Shown here one piece after another: positions 9,346 through 20,941 of a DNA stretch of 64,000 nt. A program made the translations under genes and the position numbers. Origin of the DNA: Ichthyophis bannanicus (taxonomy: Eukaryota > Chordata > Amphibia > Gymnophiona > Ichthyophiidae). Each line of letters begins with the position of its first letter. Positions within the stretch are counted from its first letter, which is position 1. The stretch is from assembly GCA_033557465.1 (NCBI GenBank), contig JAWIIG010000038.1, positions 1,612,001-1,676,000 of the forward strand. The letters are read 5' to 3'. The notes beneath the pieces were generated by a model. That model saw only the letters and a program-made list of their open reading frames with translations. It made no database searches and was not told the origin of the DNA.

Positions 9346-10700
9346 AACAGATTTTATTTATGGGGTGTTATTCCCTCGCACAGATATGCTTGGTAACATC
9401 AACAGGATAACTTCTTCAGGAGTTTTACTCAAGAAACAAAACAAATAAGGCAACTGAATTACTTATGCAACAACTTAGTAAAGACCTTGATGGAACAGAA
9501 AAGGTCTTTCTCCTAGCCCCTGCTAATAAACTTTCTTAGCAGTGCTGGAATGAAAAATAAACCCAAAAGGAAAATTCTCTTTATCAAAAAAAACCAGCTT
9601 TCTTCCATTCACACAGAGAAGAAGCTTTTTCTCAAAGTCCCACGTGCACTTGTGCCTTGCTCTAATCACAGGTGCTTAACCAGCTGCAAACCATTGCTGG
9701 TCCACTCTCCACGTGGCTCCAACTTTCCCCAAAGCTTTCTCTTAAAGAAACTTTTCTGGGAAGTTAAAAATCAGTACAGTTCCTTTTGGTGTTTGATCCT
9801 TATCTGAGGATTACTTTAGAACATCAGCTTAGAAAGAGAACAATTCATACATTCAACTTCCTCATTTGATATTTCCCCTTGCTCTTGAAATATCATAGGA
9901 TCACTTTCATACACTGGCTCAGAGAATTTCTCTAACTGATCTCTACCAGGATAGAAACTTTCTCTCTGCTGTCTTCCTTGTGCAAAGCTAGGGAACAGAT
10001 TAGAGTTCATACCTGAGATCAAGTTGTCATTAGGTTTCCTCTCTGGGTACTTTGGCCAGTAGGTAGCAAAGCTTCTGTGCCCAGCTCTCCAGTCAGAATC
10101 TCTGGACTTTAGGTCTCTTTTCCCATACCTCCTTAAATAGGTATTAGAGCTCCTTCTTTCTGTAGATGCAGCCGTCTCCCTTACAGGTGCTGTCCGAGGA
10201 TTCCTGGCTGTATATCTCCAAGCCTCTGGCTTCTTCCAGACCAATGAAGAATGCTTGCCCCAGGAATCTCTCCCAGTATACATACTGCCATGGGCTCCTT
10301 TGTTAGACCTTCTAGACGTCTTGCTGTTCTTCCTTCTGTTCACGATCAGTCTCTCCTTCTCCAGCTCTTGCTGTCTCTGTTCTCCTTGTTTTCCTTCCTC
10401 CTGCTGTCTGTATGATGAATTTCTTCTAGCTTTAAAGTGCCTAGATGGCCGCTCCACCCTAGCACACTGCAGGTGTTCTGAATTAAGCCCTGCCCTAGGA
10501 GATGTGTGATTAGGGATTACATCATTGCTTCTCTGATTAGGCACACGTTTCCCTACTTCAGCTCTCCTAGAGGCTTTCTGTAAACCAGTGCATTCTGGGT
10601 CTGTTAGTCTTTTAGGTAAACACCCTGTTTTAGTGCTTTTACCAGCCAGCACAGGTTGCTTATTCAGAGCCAATTCACCTCTTGTATTATTTCTTCCTTA
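9346..10700. other. Unassigned segment between DIRS copies B and C
   Basis: Between the outer end of copy B and the broken edge of copy C lies about 1.35 kb that I cannot assign to a repeat family. It is AT-rich up to about 9815 and then contains one long minus-strand ORF. No terminal repeats, RT motifs or poly(A) tail are obvious. Confidence 0.5.
9816..10673 (-). CDS. Unrecognised basic 285-aa ORF
   Basis: This is an uninterrupted minus-strand frame from ATG 10673 to a stop at 9816. The product is very basic and hydrophilic, rich in Arg, Lys, Ser, Gln and Asn. It has Arg/Glu/Gln-rich runs (RQQEEGKQGEQRQQELEKER, then NRRKNSKTSRRSNKG) and repeated RRYGKRDLKSRDSDWR-like basic clusters. The C-terminal end is acidic with a CMNC pair. 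I see no RT, protease, zinc-knuckle series, membrane segment or signal peptide. The composition resembles the nucleic-acid-binding part of a Gag or a low-complexity RNA-binding protein, but that is only a resemblance. It lies next to the truncated pol of DIRS copy C without an obvious relation to it. It could be chance openness in a low-stop region. Confidence 0.35.
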   Translation of the reverse strand: MALNKQPVLAGKSTKTGCLPKRLTDPECTGLQKASRRAEVGKRVPNQRSNDVIPNHTSPRAGLNSEHLQCARVERPSRHFKARRNSSYRQQEEGKQGEQRQQELEKERLIVNRRKNSKTSRRSNKGAHGSMYTGRDSWGKHSSLVWKKPEAWRYTARNPRTAPVRETAASTERRSSNTYLRRYGKRDLKSRDSDWRAGHRSFATYWPKYPERKPNDNLISGMNSNLFPSFAQGRQQRESFYPGRDQLEKFSEPVYESDPMIFQEQGEISNEEVECMNCSLSKLMF

Positions 10701-11978
10701 ACTATGATAAGCTTCCTTATCACAAACTCTGACTGCTCGACTCCACACCGTCCCCTCGAACGATTGCAACGCTAACATCACCGTTCTGAGTTCCAATCTG
10801 TTGATTGACCATGCACTCTCCTGAGCTGACTACAGACCCTGCGTGAAGAGCTCCCCGCAATCTGCTCCCCATTCCGCGAGGCTTGCATCTGTCAACAATG
10901 GTAGCCATTCTGGCTGTTCCAGGGGCATCCCAGCCTTCAACGATTCCGGAATTAGACATCACCTCAACACTTGTCTGACCCCGAGTGGGCAAGGCAGCCG
11001 TCTGCTCAGCGGGTCGGATTGATGAGACCAACGTAACGACTGCTGCAATGGCTTCATATGAACTCTGGCCCAAGGTATCACCTTCAAGGACGCCGCCATC
11101 GTACCCAACACCCGGAGATAATTCCAGGCCGACGGGTCCGGTGCGGTCCTGAATTGGTGAATCACTTGACGTAGGGCTTGGACCCGACGATCCGGCAGAA
11201 ATACAGCTCCCCTCAGAGTGTCAAAATGCACCCCGAGGTACTCGAGGCTCTGGGACGGAATAAGATGGCTTTTGCTCGTATTGACAACCCAGCCTAGCTT
11301 CTCCAAGAATTTCACCACCTTGTCCGTAACTTGTATGCTCTCGGCTCTGGATTTCACTCGAATTAACAAATCGTTGAGATAGGGATGAACCAGAACTCCT
11401 TCCTTTCGCAACGCCGCCGCTACCACCACCATGATCTTGGTGAACGACCGCGGCACCATTGCTAGACCGAAGGGCAACGCCTGGAACTGAGAGTGCCCCC
11501 ACGGAAGAGCGAAGCGCAGAAACGTTTGATGACCCGCTCTGATCGGTACGTATAAATACACCTCTGTGAGATCGAGGGAGGTCAAGTACTCCCCTTGGCA
11601 CACCGCCACAATGACTGACCACAGCGTTTCCATCCTGAAATGCGGTATGCGGAGACAACGGTTTACCCCTTTTAGATCTAATATCAGACGAAGCGAACCG
11701 TCTTTCTTTGGTACCACAAAATAAATTGAGTATCGACCCCTGCCATAATCCTCTTTGGGCACGGGAATGATAGCACCTAATTGCAACAGCCGATTCAGTG
11801 TGCAGCGGACTGCCTTGGCTTTCTGCTGTCCTTTGCAGGGCGACTGCACAAACGAATCCGGAACTGGCTGTGCGAACTCCAGCGCATAGCCCTCCTGGAT
11901 TATTTCTAAGACCCACTGGTCGGCCATTATTTGGACCCAGGCAGAAGAAAGTTCCGAAGTCGCCCGCCTATCGGACAA
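10700..11978 (-). pseudogene. DIRS-like reverse transcriptase and partial RNase H (copy C)
   Basis: The RT frame (11978-10959) reads WVLEIIQEGYALEF, GRYSIYFVVPKKDGSLRLIL, LDLTEVYLYVPI, LPFGLAMVPRSFTKIM and PYLNDLLIRV. The active-site motif is YLND rather than YLDD, so a catalytic aspartate is Asn. DLTEVY also replaces the usual DLKDAY. After about 10960 the frame shifts and RNase H begins (TDASLAEWGADCGELF near 10880, a stop, then SINRLELRTVMLAL). Homology ends at about 10700. The protein is related to but clearly distinct from the family-1 RT. Confidence 0.82.
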
Positions 11979-12173
11979 CTTCCTGCAGAGGTCCCCCTCT
12001 CTTCATTGTGTCTTTCAATTGGAAGTTGAGGCTGCTGTCACAAAACCTCTACCTGCTCCTCGAAATCCCTGGGCCTGAGGAGCAAATCTTCCCCTCTGGA
12101 ATCCGCCCAAGCGAGAAGTCCGAAATCTCCGAAAATCTCTAAAGGAGCCCTGAAAGGTCGACGCGGCCTTCCC

Positions 12174-13475
12174 CTATTTGGGCTTATCCTCCGGCAGTTG
12201 GCCCCCTTTAGACTCTCCTAAGTCTTTTACCAACTTGTCGAGATCCTCCCCGAACAACCACCTTCCTCTGAAAGGGAGCTTACCGAGACGTGCCTTGGAC
12301 GACCCATCTGCCGCCCAATTCCGCAACCACAGAGATCTGCGAGCGGCAATGAGCGACGCCATACTATTAGCCAGGGCTCTGATCAAGTCATAATGAACAT
12401 CTGACAGATAAGCAGACCCCAACTCCAGGCGGTCCAGCTCTCTCAGCCCCTCTTGCTCCAGCTGAGCCGACTGTCGCAAACGCTGCGACCATCGAAGACA
12501 AGCCCTTGCCACCCACGCCCCACAAATGGAGGCTTGCAATGACACCGCGTTGGCTTCAAAGGATTGTTTCAACAAACCATCCAACTTTCTATCCTGCGCA
12601 TCCTTCAAGGCTGAGCTGCCTTCCACCGGAATAGTAGTCCTTCTTGGTCACCGCTGACACTGCAGCATCAATCCTCGGAGACCGAAACCTCTCCTTGTCC
12701 TTATCTGCTAACGGATACAGCCTGTTCATAATGCGAACACCTCTGAGCCCTGCTTCAGGATGATCCCACACCCCTATATCATTCTGTCAACCACCTTGTG
12801 AACGGGAAACACCACCTGCGTTTGTCGCACTGCCTGAATAATTGGATCTTCACCACTTTTGTCCTTCACAGGCTGTTCTGTGGCGAGCTTAAGTGTCTGA
12901 AGGGACTCCGTGATCAGAGCTGTCAATTCCTTCCTCCGGAACACCCAAATAATTTTCGTCTGATCCTCTGGCTCAGGAATTTCTCCTTCTTCCAACTCCT
13001 CATCTCCACCTTCAAGGTCGATCTCGTTCTTCTCCGACTCCTGCCCCTCCAACTCAGAAATCGATGTCCTTGCTCGTTTTGGAGGCCTTGAAGAACTGGC
13101 ACGTGCCTCAACCGAGCCTGGCTGCTGTGGCACCACTGACAGCGACAGCGCCTCCGGCACCTTCCCTTGCTGATGCAAACAGAACGCCTGATGCATAATT
13201 AGCACAAAGTTAGGGCAAAAATCTCCGGACTGCAGCCCCGAAGTCAAAAGGGCCCCAGAAGGACCGTCTGGCATCTTGAAAGCGGCCCCCAGTGCCGTGG
13301 ACAGCAGCCCCTCTGCATCCAACCCAGCCGAGGACCCCTGAAGGTCCTGTCCTACCTTAACCTCCATTTGCTGATTCACACTGGTAGAAACCTGCGTACA
13401 GCCCCGGCAAATGCCAGAGTTGGCGATAGCCCCTCTACAGGTACCGCACACTACACATCGAGGCCGTGACATCAT
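12174..13475 (-). pseudogene. DIRS-like gag (copy C), broken
   Basis: The N-terminal frame (13475-12774) starts MMSRPRCVVCGTCRGAIA with a short Cys cluster (CVVCGTCRG...CRGC). It continues through a Ser/Pro-rich middle and an acidic run (EGGDEELEEGEIPEPEDQ) and ends near VVFPVHKVVDRMI. The second and third frames (12771-12589, 12626-12174) carry NRLYPLADKDKERFRSPRID and then the conserved C-terminal half: LKDAQDRKLDGLLKQSFEAN, LIAARRSLWLRNWAAD and FRGRWLFGEDLDKLV. That last block is equivalent to the ENLFGK segment of family 1. Two frame changes are needed. The gag assignment follows from its position upstream of RT and this block similarity. Confidence 0.72.
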
Positions 13476-14371
13476 TGCCTCTTTAATGTTAGCCTCCTTT
13501 GTTCTTAACTCACACTATTTTCCAATTATTCTCTTTGTTGTTTTTCGGGGGGGGGGTTTGTTTGTTTTGTTTTTTTAAGTAACCACGGTGGTCAAACCCT
13601 AGAAACCTGACCAGTACCACAAATAACGTGGTTCTGCCACCTGACTGAGGAAGCAAAATTGAGCCACCTGCCCAAGAGCTCCCAGAGCAATGCTGTTTTC
13701 ACTAATGTCACCAAATGAAAATAAAAGCAACTCAAAAATAACTTAAAGCTGAATTAAGGACTCCAGGAAAAAGCACCACATCCAAACAGTAAATTGAATT
13801 AAACTAGATTTAAATAACTCGCATGGAACGGAGTGCCGCGGGATTCAGCTGCCTGGATGTAGAAGGCACGCTGACAAAATGGTCGCTGCTGTCTGTCAGA
13901 ACATAAAAAAGGGCGCCAAACCTAACGGTCCACGCTTGGCACGTATGTGCCTCTCAAAATCCAGCCCGTTTGCTCATACTCACTGCCCTCTGCCAGTCAA
14001 CAAACTGCGATCTACGCTCCCGCAGTGTTGCAGTCCACACGGCTCGGCTCCGCTCCGCTGACGAGAGGGGAGCCGACAGGTAGTCTTCCGGCCCCAAAAG
14101 CTAGCAAGGCTGCAGAGATGCGACAGCTCTGTGCCACCGAAGCCCGAACTGGCTGTCTGAGCTGCTGAGCTCTGCCCCGTACTGATCATGGGGGAGAGAT
14201 CTGCGCCGTTAGTTAGTTGTAAAGGAGGAAAATTAAGACTGACCGGGCAGCAGGGCCAGGCACAAGAAACCGCACTCTCCGATTTAACTCTTTTTTTTTT
14301 TTAAAGATACAGTCCTCCCAAAAAATACAAAATGCTAAACCAGTGACAAATTAACCCCAAAACAGCTAAAG
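13476..14371. other. Leader region of DIRS copy C, no gene seen
   Basis: This is non-coding sequence between gag and the right terminal repeat. It includes a G-run (13546-13556) next to T-rich sequence and a GC-rich stretch at about 13840-14230. Part of that stretch (gggggagagatc) recurs in copy E near 20648. I see no ORF with protein similarity. Confidence 0.5.
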
Positions 14372-14588
14372 CTAATCTAACTGCTCCTTATCTGTTCTCA
14401 AGTGAGCCCAGCACTTAGTCTCACTACGTCCTCCTGCTGCATGGAGACTGGACACACTGGGGATGATGGGAGCGACCAGCAGTCTACATCCAGTGATGTC
14501 ACATTTTTGTGACATGCCCAGTCTCCAAGCTACAGGAGGAGGTGCACAACCCAGAGGTGGAGGACTAAACTGGAGGACCGATAAGGAA
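14372..14588 (-). repeat. Right terminal repeat of DIRS copy C
   Basis: This matches copy E 20860-21075: tctcaagtgagcccagcac, actacgtcctc.tgctgcatgg, agactggacacactgggg, gaggaggtgcac, ggtggaggact, and the outer end ggaccgataaggaa. Confidence 0.8.
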
Positions 14589-15264
14589 AACACATCTATT
14601 CACAGAAAACTTTGGTCTAGCAGAACATAAACACACAATATCACCAACATAACATCACTCATTTAGAAAAGGCCACACATCTTCCTGTATAAATACTCCT
14701 ATGTAAATATGTTAATGTAATATAGTTACTGTTTTATCAATATAATCTGATGTACACACGCTGTCATAATTCTTTTTAATATAGTTTACCACAAGTTTAA
14801 TGAAATAGTTTTAGTTCTTGTTAATTGTAAACCGCACTTGATTTCTGGAAAGCGCGGTATATAAAAGCATACAAATAAATAAATAAATAAATAAAATATA
14901 GAAAAGGAAACAAGATGTTAGGAAACAGTCATTATAATATTATTTTGTAAATTATTTAAGCACTTAGAGAAAGCCTTTATTCAAAATACGTCTTCAGCAT
15001 AATATATAATTACCATCTTTCACTTATTACAAAATTTGAGACTGAAGAATTGGTTTTGCAACCATTTAATGAAATTTATTTATTTATGTCTCTTCTATAC
15101 TGCGCTATTTAATATCAGTGCGGTTTACATACAACAGTATCTTATACAGAGCAGCCAGAGCTGCTCTGTATTTACAGAGAATAGGTACTATAACTTGGAT
15201 ATTGCTGGGGTAACTATTTACAGAGTATATATAAATCTTTACTGAGTGTGAGAGTATATACAAG
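14589..15264. repeat. SINE/LINE 3'-tail remnants
   Basis: On the plus strand, a tail ends in gtaaaccgcact..aaagcgcggtatataaaagc followed by (AAAT)n at about 14865-14896. On the minus strand, 15066-15230 begins with a TTTATTTATT run followed by tactgcgct..cagtgcggtttacat, the inverted version of the same tail type. The rest is AT-rich with no gene. Confidence 0.6.
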
Positions 15265-15310
15265 ATGGAAATTACACTTACCTGGTAATTGATGTTCCTT
15301 GAGGGAGTAC

Positions 15311-15427
15311 AGTTCAGTCCTCCACCACTGGGTAGTGCACCTCCTCCTGCAACAAGGAGACTGGACAAGTCAAACTTGTGACATCACCGGGTATATCCTG
15401 CTGGTCTTCTCCCATGATCCCCCAGTG
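15311..15427. repeat. Left inverted terminal repeat of DIRS copy E
   Basis: This is 117 bp from agttcagtcctccaccactg to gatcccccagtg. It is the reverse complement of 20942-21058 with one mismatch by eye (caacaagg versus caacatgg). Confidence 0.9.
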
Positions 15428-15750
15428 ACCTACTGTCAAAGCAGACTCAAAGGAGCAAACAAACAACCAGTTAAAGTACTAAATACAAAGCTATGCTCAA
15501 ACTTCAACTTTAAAATCACAGGGCCCCAAAAAGAAAGGCCGAAAACACCCTCCTCCGTGCCCCTGTCCCCCTGCGCACCAAACAGCGGAAGACAGAGAGC
15601 TAGAAGGAAGGAGAACTAAGGAAGAGTATAGGCAGAAAAGGTTGCTCTCTCGCGATTACCTGCCAATCAGAGCCCGTTGCAGACTCTAGGATCCGAAAGC
15701 ATACTCGGAACTGACGCCTCGCGTCTGAAACATCCATCCCCGGGCAGGAA

Positions 15751-15847
15751 TGAGGACTGAACTGTACTCCCTCAAGGAACATCAATTACCAGGTAAGTGT
15801 AATTTCCATTTCCTTATCGGTCCTACAGTTCAGTCCTCCACCACTGG
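15751..15847. repeat. Internal complementary region of DIRS copy E
   Basis: The left half (ctgtactccctcaaggaaca through aagtgtaatttcca) is complementary to the outer left end at 15266-15320. The right half (ttccttatcggtcctacagt through caccactggga) is complementary to the outer right end at 21035-21075. The junction lies at about 15809. It is the same arrangement as in family 1 but with unrelated sequence. Confidence 0.88.
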
Positions 15848-16734
15848 GATGTACCAGAGCAGTAATCATTGGGAGGGACCTATCCAGTCGGCTCGGCCCC
15901 TAAACGAACAGAGCAGGCACCGACCCCAGCCCGCTCCTCACGTCAACAGGCGGTAAGCCAACCAGGAAGACACGACCGAGAGCCCACTTGGATCCTCTTC
16001 ACTGGTGAAAACAGCACAGAACTCTGCCCCAAGCAGTGCTAGTGCTTCAGAAAGACAAACTCGCCATCGCAAACACACTGAACGCCCTAGAAGCAGACCT
16101 ACTGAGAAGGCTACCGGAGCTCCGCCTGAAAAATCCGCTTGAGCTCCCCCTTGGCTCTCGACCCCACCAGGGTGTCAAGTGTTAGCAACTGCTGCTCTCC
16201 CGCAGAACCCGCCTCCACGGAGGGACAGGCAGCGAAGAGACCTCCCAGAAAGCAACGGAACCTCACCTAAGGTCCAAGGAACACAGGTTACAAGCAAAGT
16301 GTTCTTGCGTAAGTCCCAAACCGACAACTAAACAGGCACAGTCGGATTCCAAGAGGGAGAACGGGACCGAGGTCCATCCAGACAGAGGTGGGAAGCAAAA
16401 AGAGGGAAATGGAAAAAACCACCAGCGTCAAACACCCTATTTGTCACACCTCTTAAGGGCTTTATTCTTTGCAACACAAAGTAGCTCTACAGCTATGTCC
16501 TGGACCAGTTGTAGTCTTTTTAATTGAGAATGTGGAATGTAGCTAAGCAATGAGTTGCAATAAACCAAGCGTGATCCACCAAGGGCATATAAGAGGGTGT
16601 CAAGTGCCCCAGAGTCCAGCGTTGTTTCAGAAGATGTGGAGTCTTACATGGTGTGACAAAAAAGAAAGGAGACTCTGGTAGCCACGCCCACGACGCAATG
16701 CCAGTAGGCCAACCGCTTACATCACCTGGATATG

Positions 16735-17075
16735 CCCTCCGGAATTGGAGGAACCATGCAGAAGTAGCAATCGCCGACGTGATCCATGGGCCCTCTCCAG
16801 ATCATTGGAACCGCAAAAGACTTTGATGGTCTTTTCCCATCCATCCACAGCCTGAGATCTGCTACACATGTATTGCAGCATATGTGTGGCGCCTAGCTTT
16901 TATCCTGATCTTTTATTCTGCAGCCAAAATATAAATTGTAGGCTTTCTGAACCGCCACAGTCATATGCCATTTTTGTGATGTAAAAGTCACATCACCACA
17001 ACTAGAGCAGAAATTATCTGCATGATTAACACCAGGACGAGGAATCGCCAAATATGCTGTGAGTGACCTATCGGT
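16735..17075 (-). pseudogene. Fragment of a cysteine-rich ORF (FCxxCG...YFGC...DQDKS...CC), interrupted
   Basis: On the minus strand the frame encodes ADNFCSSCGDVTF, KAYNLYFGCRIKDQDKS, then a TAG where the known pattern usually has Trp, then APHICCNTC and, further on, FAVPMIWRGPMDHVGDCYFC. I recall this Cys-rich pattern (FCxxCG, YFGCxxxDQDKSWAPHxCC, DCYFC) from many uncharacterised animal proteins of probable transposon origin. I cannot name the family with certainty. The fragment is short, carries a stop, and sits as an insert inside DIRS copy E. A pure T run at about 17087-17114 lies just upstream on the coding strand and produces a fake poly-Lys stretch in the overlapping ORF. Confidence 0.55.
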
Positions 17076-17264
17076 ATAAAATAAATGTGTCTTTTTTTTT
17101 TTTTTTTTTTTTTTACTGTCAAGCGAGGCAAATTTAAGTAGTGACTGCATCAACTGGTTTTGGACAGTTATTTCGATTGGTTGCAAGTAAAGATTATGCA
17201 AGCTCACGCAAATGTTGCAGAATACACTGGTAATGGTCCCCACTGACTAATGAAGAGCACATAT

Positions 17265-17765
17265 CTTAGCAACCAGCCCCAGTCGGCCATTTTCACAATG
17301 ACCTCTGAAAGGCATAGAATGGACCGGGCCACGGCCCCGTACCAATGCGTCGATGCTATCCAGTAGCCTCATATGTCCTCTGCTAAACATCGACCCGTCG
17401 CCGCAGACTGACAGGTCGCCATGAGGTCCAACATGGGCTGACCGCATCTGAGCACACGCGGCGCGCACACCGCCTGATGCAATCTCACTCCTCCGGCAAA
17501 CACTCGGACCCCGCTAAGGACTTTCGCCACCACAGTGTCCCCACCGAAACGCAGGCCGCCAAGGCTTCAACCACGCACGCTGTCCCTTCGCTTGGGCCAC
17601 CCTGACCACCCGACCGACTCCACCCTGCCGATCGAAATAGGCCACCATCCCGGAGATCTCAGACAGCACCTACAGCGCTCGATCTGCTACCGTGTCCGTG
17701 AACGCCTGCCACGGCTGACGTACCGCTCCAGTCAGACGATGGAACACTGGGCGTGCTGCGTACAC
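17265..17765 (-). pseudogene. Degenerate DIRS RNase H region (copy E)
   Basis: Minus-strand translation in one frame gives PWQAFTDTVADRAL, a stop, then VLSEISGMVAYFDRQGG. This fits the DIRS RNase H pattern of AFxDxVxDKAVLVxSDNTxxVAYLNRQGG. Many stops and substitutions remove function. The call rests on this block only. Confidence 0.5.
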
Positions 17766-17906
17766 TAAAACGCCTTGTACATAAAGGATCCCCAAAATGT
17801 AGCTGAGTCTAACCACGTTCCGGCCAAGCTCCCGGAAGAAAGGGACAGAACCTTATAAAAAAGAAGTGGGGACAATTAGGAAGGCTTTCCTGTTTGATTA
17901 TTCTTT

Positions 17907-17938
<32 letters not shown>

Positions 17939-19480
17939 TGTTTTTCCTTTTTACAACTCCATAAGGGCCACAAGGCACACAACCGAACAGGGCATTGTCC
18001 AGAGAACGCAAGGCCCCTCCTCCAGGCTGACTCCACAGCCTAAACCGGCAGTCACCTTGGCTGATGCCGAGCAGCGCGGAAGCCAACTTGTAAGCCCAGC
18101 ATATGAAGTATGCCTACTAGTACAGCATTCCACAATGGAGGGACATGTAACCGGATGGCTTTGAATATGAACCTACAGATATCCCGCGCTTGCTCCAAGA
18201 CAAGCACTGTGCAGCCTACTGGTCTTCTCGGAGCACCGCCACGACCCGAAGACCTAAACCGGCCAGCAAAAGACGACGTACGCTGGGCCCGAAGGAACCT
18301 GGTTGAACGGATCCCAGCACTCCCTGTATTGTTAGGATCGGAGCCTCCCCCCAAGGACTCAGCCCTGGCTGGAACCGGCTGAGCATAACTCCAGGCCCTG
18401 CGGCGAGCCCCCACGAAGAAGTGGGACGCAACGATGCCTTGAGGAAAGGGAAGGCCCAATGGGTGAAGCAAGTTGCTAGCCGACCAAGGGAGTAAACCCC
18501 ACACGCGCACCTCAATGGAAGGTCAGAAGAACCGAGGATTCTGGTCCCACAGGTGCACCTACTAGCCTTTAACAACATACACCTCCGCAGGTACAAAAAA
18601 CTTAAATTGTGAGCACCTTCAGGGGTATGGGGAATAGACGACAGCCTCCGACTGTTGACCACCTTGTCTTGCACAACAGACAGCAGCACCCCACCAAACA
18701 AATGATTGGGAATATATGACCTCAGAACCCCAAGACAGAGGTAAAACAGTAGAACGTGCAGTGGACGTGAATTTCCAGATCTGCCAGCCCCCCCGCCCAC
18801 ATTGAGAAGAGGCAGAGAAGAACTGCACCGGCGGATCTGGAGGGGTGCCTCCTGGACAGCCGGGCCACCGAAGGGAAAGCTGATGACTGAGGCCCAAACT
18901 CCTCAGGATGGCCCCGTCTTGCATTGGCAACCCCATGCAACACCATGACAACCCCGCTCACAATATCCCAAGCGATCTCTGTCATTGCTGCAACAATCAC
19001 CTGAGCATGAGATCACAGACGGAACACGGACATGCAGACGCACTCAAGGAGAGTGCACCTAAGAAGTATGAGCCTATCCAACATCCAGCACCACATGTCC
19101 AGGTGTCCCACTCCTGTCACCCAAAACACAGGACGCTTGAACCTAGGTGACCGTCATAGCAAAGACAGGGAGGCCTGACTGCCGCTATCAACCCTTCCAG
19201 GACCCTGGAACACTAAGCCCCGGACTGTGCCATCCAGCAACACTTCTCACGATCCCCAGCAGGGGCCTTTCCCCAGATGGCCCAGATGGGCAGTGTTCCC
19301 GCCAAATGGGCAAGCTGCGCTCTGATAACATAGTGCAGAAAACCAAATCAAAGTGTCTTAACCTAGCTAATTTTTGTCTAATAGTGATCATTCATAATAT
19401 CAGCCAGGCTCAATCATAACATTAGTATTAATGATCTCTAAAGATTGAAGAGTTACTAATGTAACACTAATTGGGGGGGG
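17766..19480. other. Interior of DIRS copy E, no intact gene
   Basis: This is GC-moderate sequence with T-rich/G-rich tracts (17905-17950, 19470-19500). Short minus-strand frames at 18050-19000 look like gag debris by position, but I cannot align them convincingly. No functional gene is supported. Confidence 0.4.
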
Positions 19481-19499
19481 GGGGTTTTTTGGTTTTTTT

Positions 19500-19975
19500 T
19501 TAAAGAGCTTCAAAGGCGATCTTGGAAACTACAGACCAATGAATCTGAGTTCAGTGCCAGTTAAATGATAGAACTTGTTCTGAAAAGCAGCACCAAGCTG
19601 TCTTTTCAAAGGGTTAATAAACATGTGAGTAAGCCAAATGATATGTATCTGGATGTTTTAGAAGGTACTTGACAAAGCCCCTTATGAACTTCTCCTGAGG
19701 AAGGAGATGATGTGCTATTATAGAATGGGAAATGGATCAAAAACAAGAACACAATAGGACTAAATGGCCAGTTTTCTCACAGGAGACCCGTAAATAGTGG
19801 AATGTCTCGGGATCTGCACTGGAACTGGCATCTGGTAACATCTACTGCACTGAAATGATCTGGAAAAGAGATCAGCAAACATGGCGATCAAATTTGCAGA
19901 TGGCATAACGACATTTAGAGGCTGTCTGCACAATTTCCAAGCGTATAAACATGGAAATAGCATCCTTATGTAAAT
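19500..19975 (+). pseudogene. CR1/L2-like LINE reverse transcriptase remnant
   Basis: Plus-strand blocks in shifting frames resemble the LINE at 31911-32700: GNYRPMNLSSVPVK, then a YLDVLEGT segment, then a block close to the 32440-32560 stretch (ggactaaatggccagttttc, taaatagtggaatgt). It has many stops and gaps. It is a relic inside DIRS copy E. Confidence 0.6.
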
Positions 19976-20941
19976 GACAATTTCAGAAAGGGCTCAATTT
20001 GTAGGTGGTTGTGCCGCCGATGACCCTGAATGGCCAAATCCTAGCACGGAAACCTGCTGCTGACAGACGTCGCTAACTGCCAGAATGCAGACAAAGGTAA
20101 AGGCACCCCCCAAGAAGTAAAACCCAAACCAATCACATTGCATTCAAAGAACTATAAACTATCATGAAATTAAAAGGAAATTAAAATTAAAAGGAAATTA
20201 AAATTAGAATTAAAATTAAAAGTAACAGCGAAAGGAAGTCCTTATCTGGGTGTAGCCGCGTGGAACAGCGTCGTCTGCTCAAACGCGGGGCTGCTCCGCT
20301 CTCCGCCACGAGGCCTCAGCCCTGCCGAGAAAATGGCGCCAATCCGAAGCAGGCCCGCTTGGCGCCAAACACCACAGAGGCGGCAAGAGCTCAGAGCCCC
20401 TCCATGCGGACTCGAGAGACTCCCTTGTGGCGTCGGGATGCAGCAGTTACCCCGCTGTAGCTGCGGGGTGAAGAGCTGTCCAGACACGCTGCTGCCTCGC
20501 GCCACCAGAAGTAGCAGACGCTGCGAGCCCCGGCCCACCGGCTAAAGAACCTCGAACGGCCTGAGGCTCCCGCCGCGATGGGAATCTGCCGCATGGACAC
20601 TGCCAAAATGCAGGTGTTCCACAGAGCTCTCCCCCGTACAGTCCTGGGGGAGAGATCATCACCGGGCACAGAGACCGAAGAATCCCAAGCAGAGAGGCTA
20701 GCTGGCAGCGTGAACTTTGAAAAGGGACAGAACCCCCCTTTACACTAAGGCAGACTAGGTGAAAATAAAGTAAAAGTAAATTAAATTAAATGAAAATGAA
20801 TTCAATTTACAGGATTACACCTAAAGAAGGGCAAAAGAAATGCAAGGTAAATCAAATCCTGACTAACTGCTCCTAAACTGCTTCTCAAGTGAGCCCAGCA
20901 CCTAGGCTCACTACGTCCTCATGCTGCATGGAGACTGGACA

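Larger units (their letters stand above)
10700..14588 (-). mobile_element. DIRS-like retrotransposon copy C (family 2), 3' half missing
   Basis: This minus-strand element belongs to a second DIRS family. From the right it has a terminal repeat (14372-14588), a non-coding leader, gag remnants (13475-12174), RT (11978-about 10960) and the beginning of RNase H (to about 10700). The rest of RNase H, the recombinase, the left repeat and the internal complementary region are absent. The right terminal repeat aligns with that of copy E (20880-21075), which ties C and E to one family. Confidence 0.8.

Noticed and set aside
16893..17243. Poly-Lys containing ORF as a nuclear protein
   Set aside because: The Lys run is a poly-T tract read in reverse. 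Only the downstream Cys-rich part has protein-like character.
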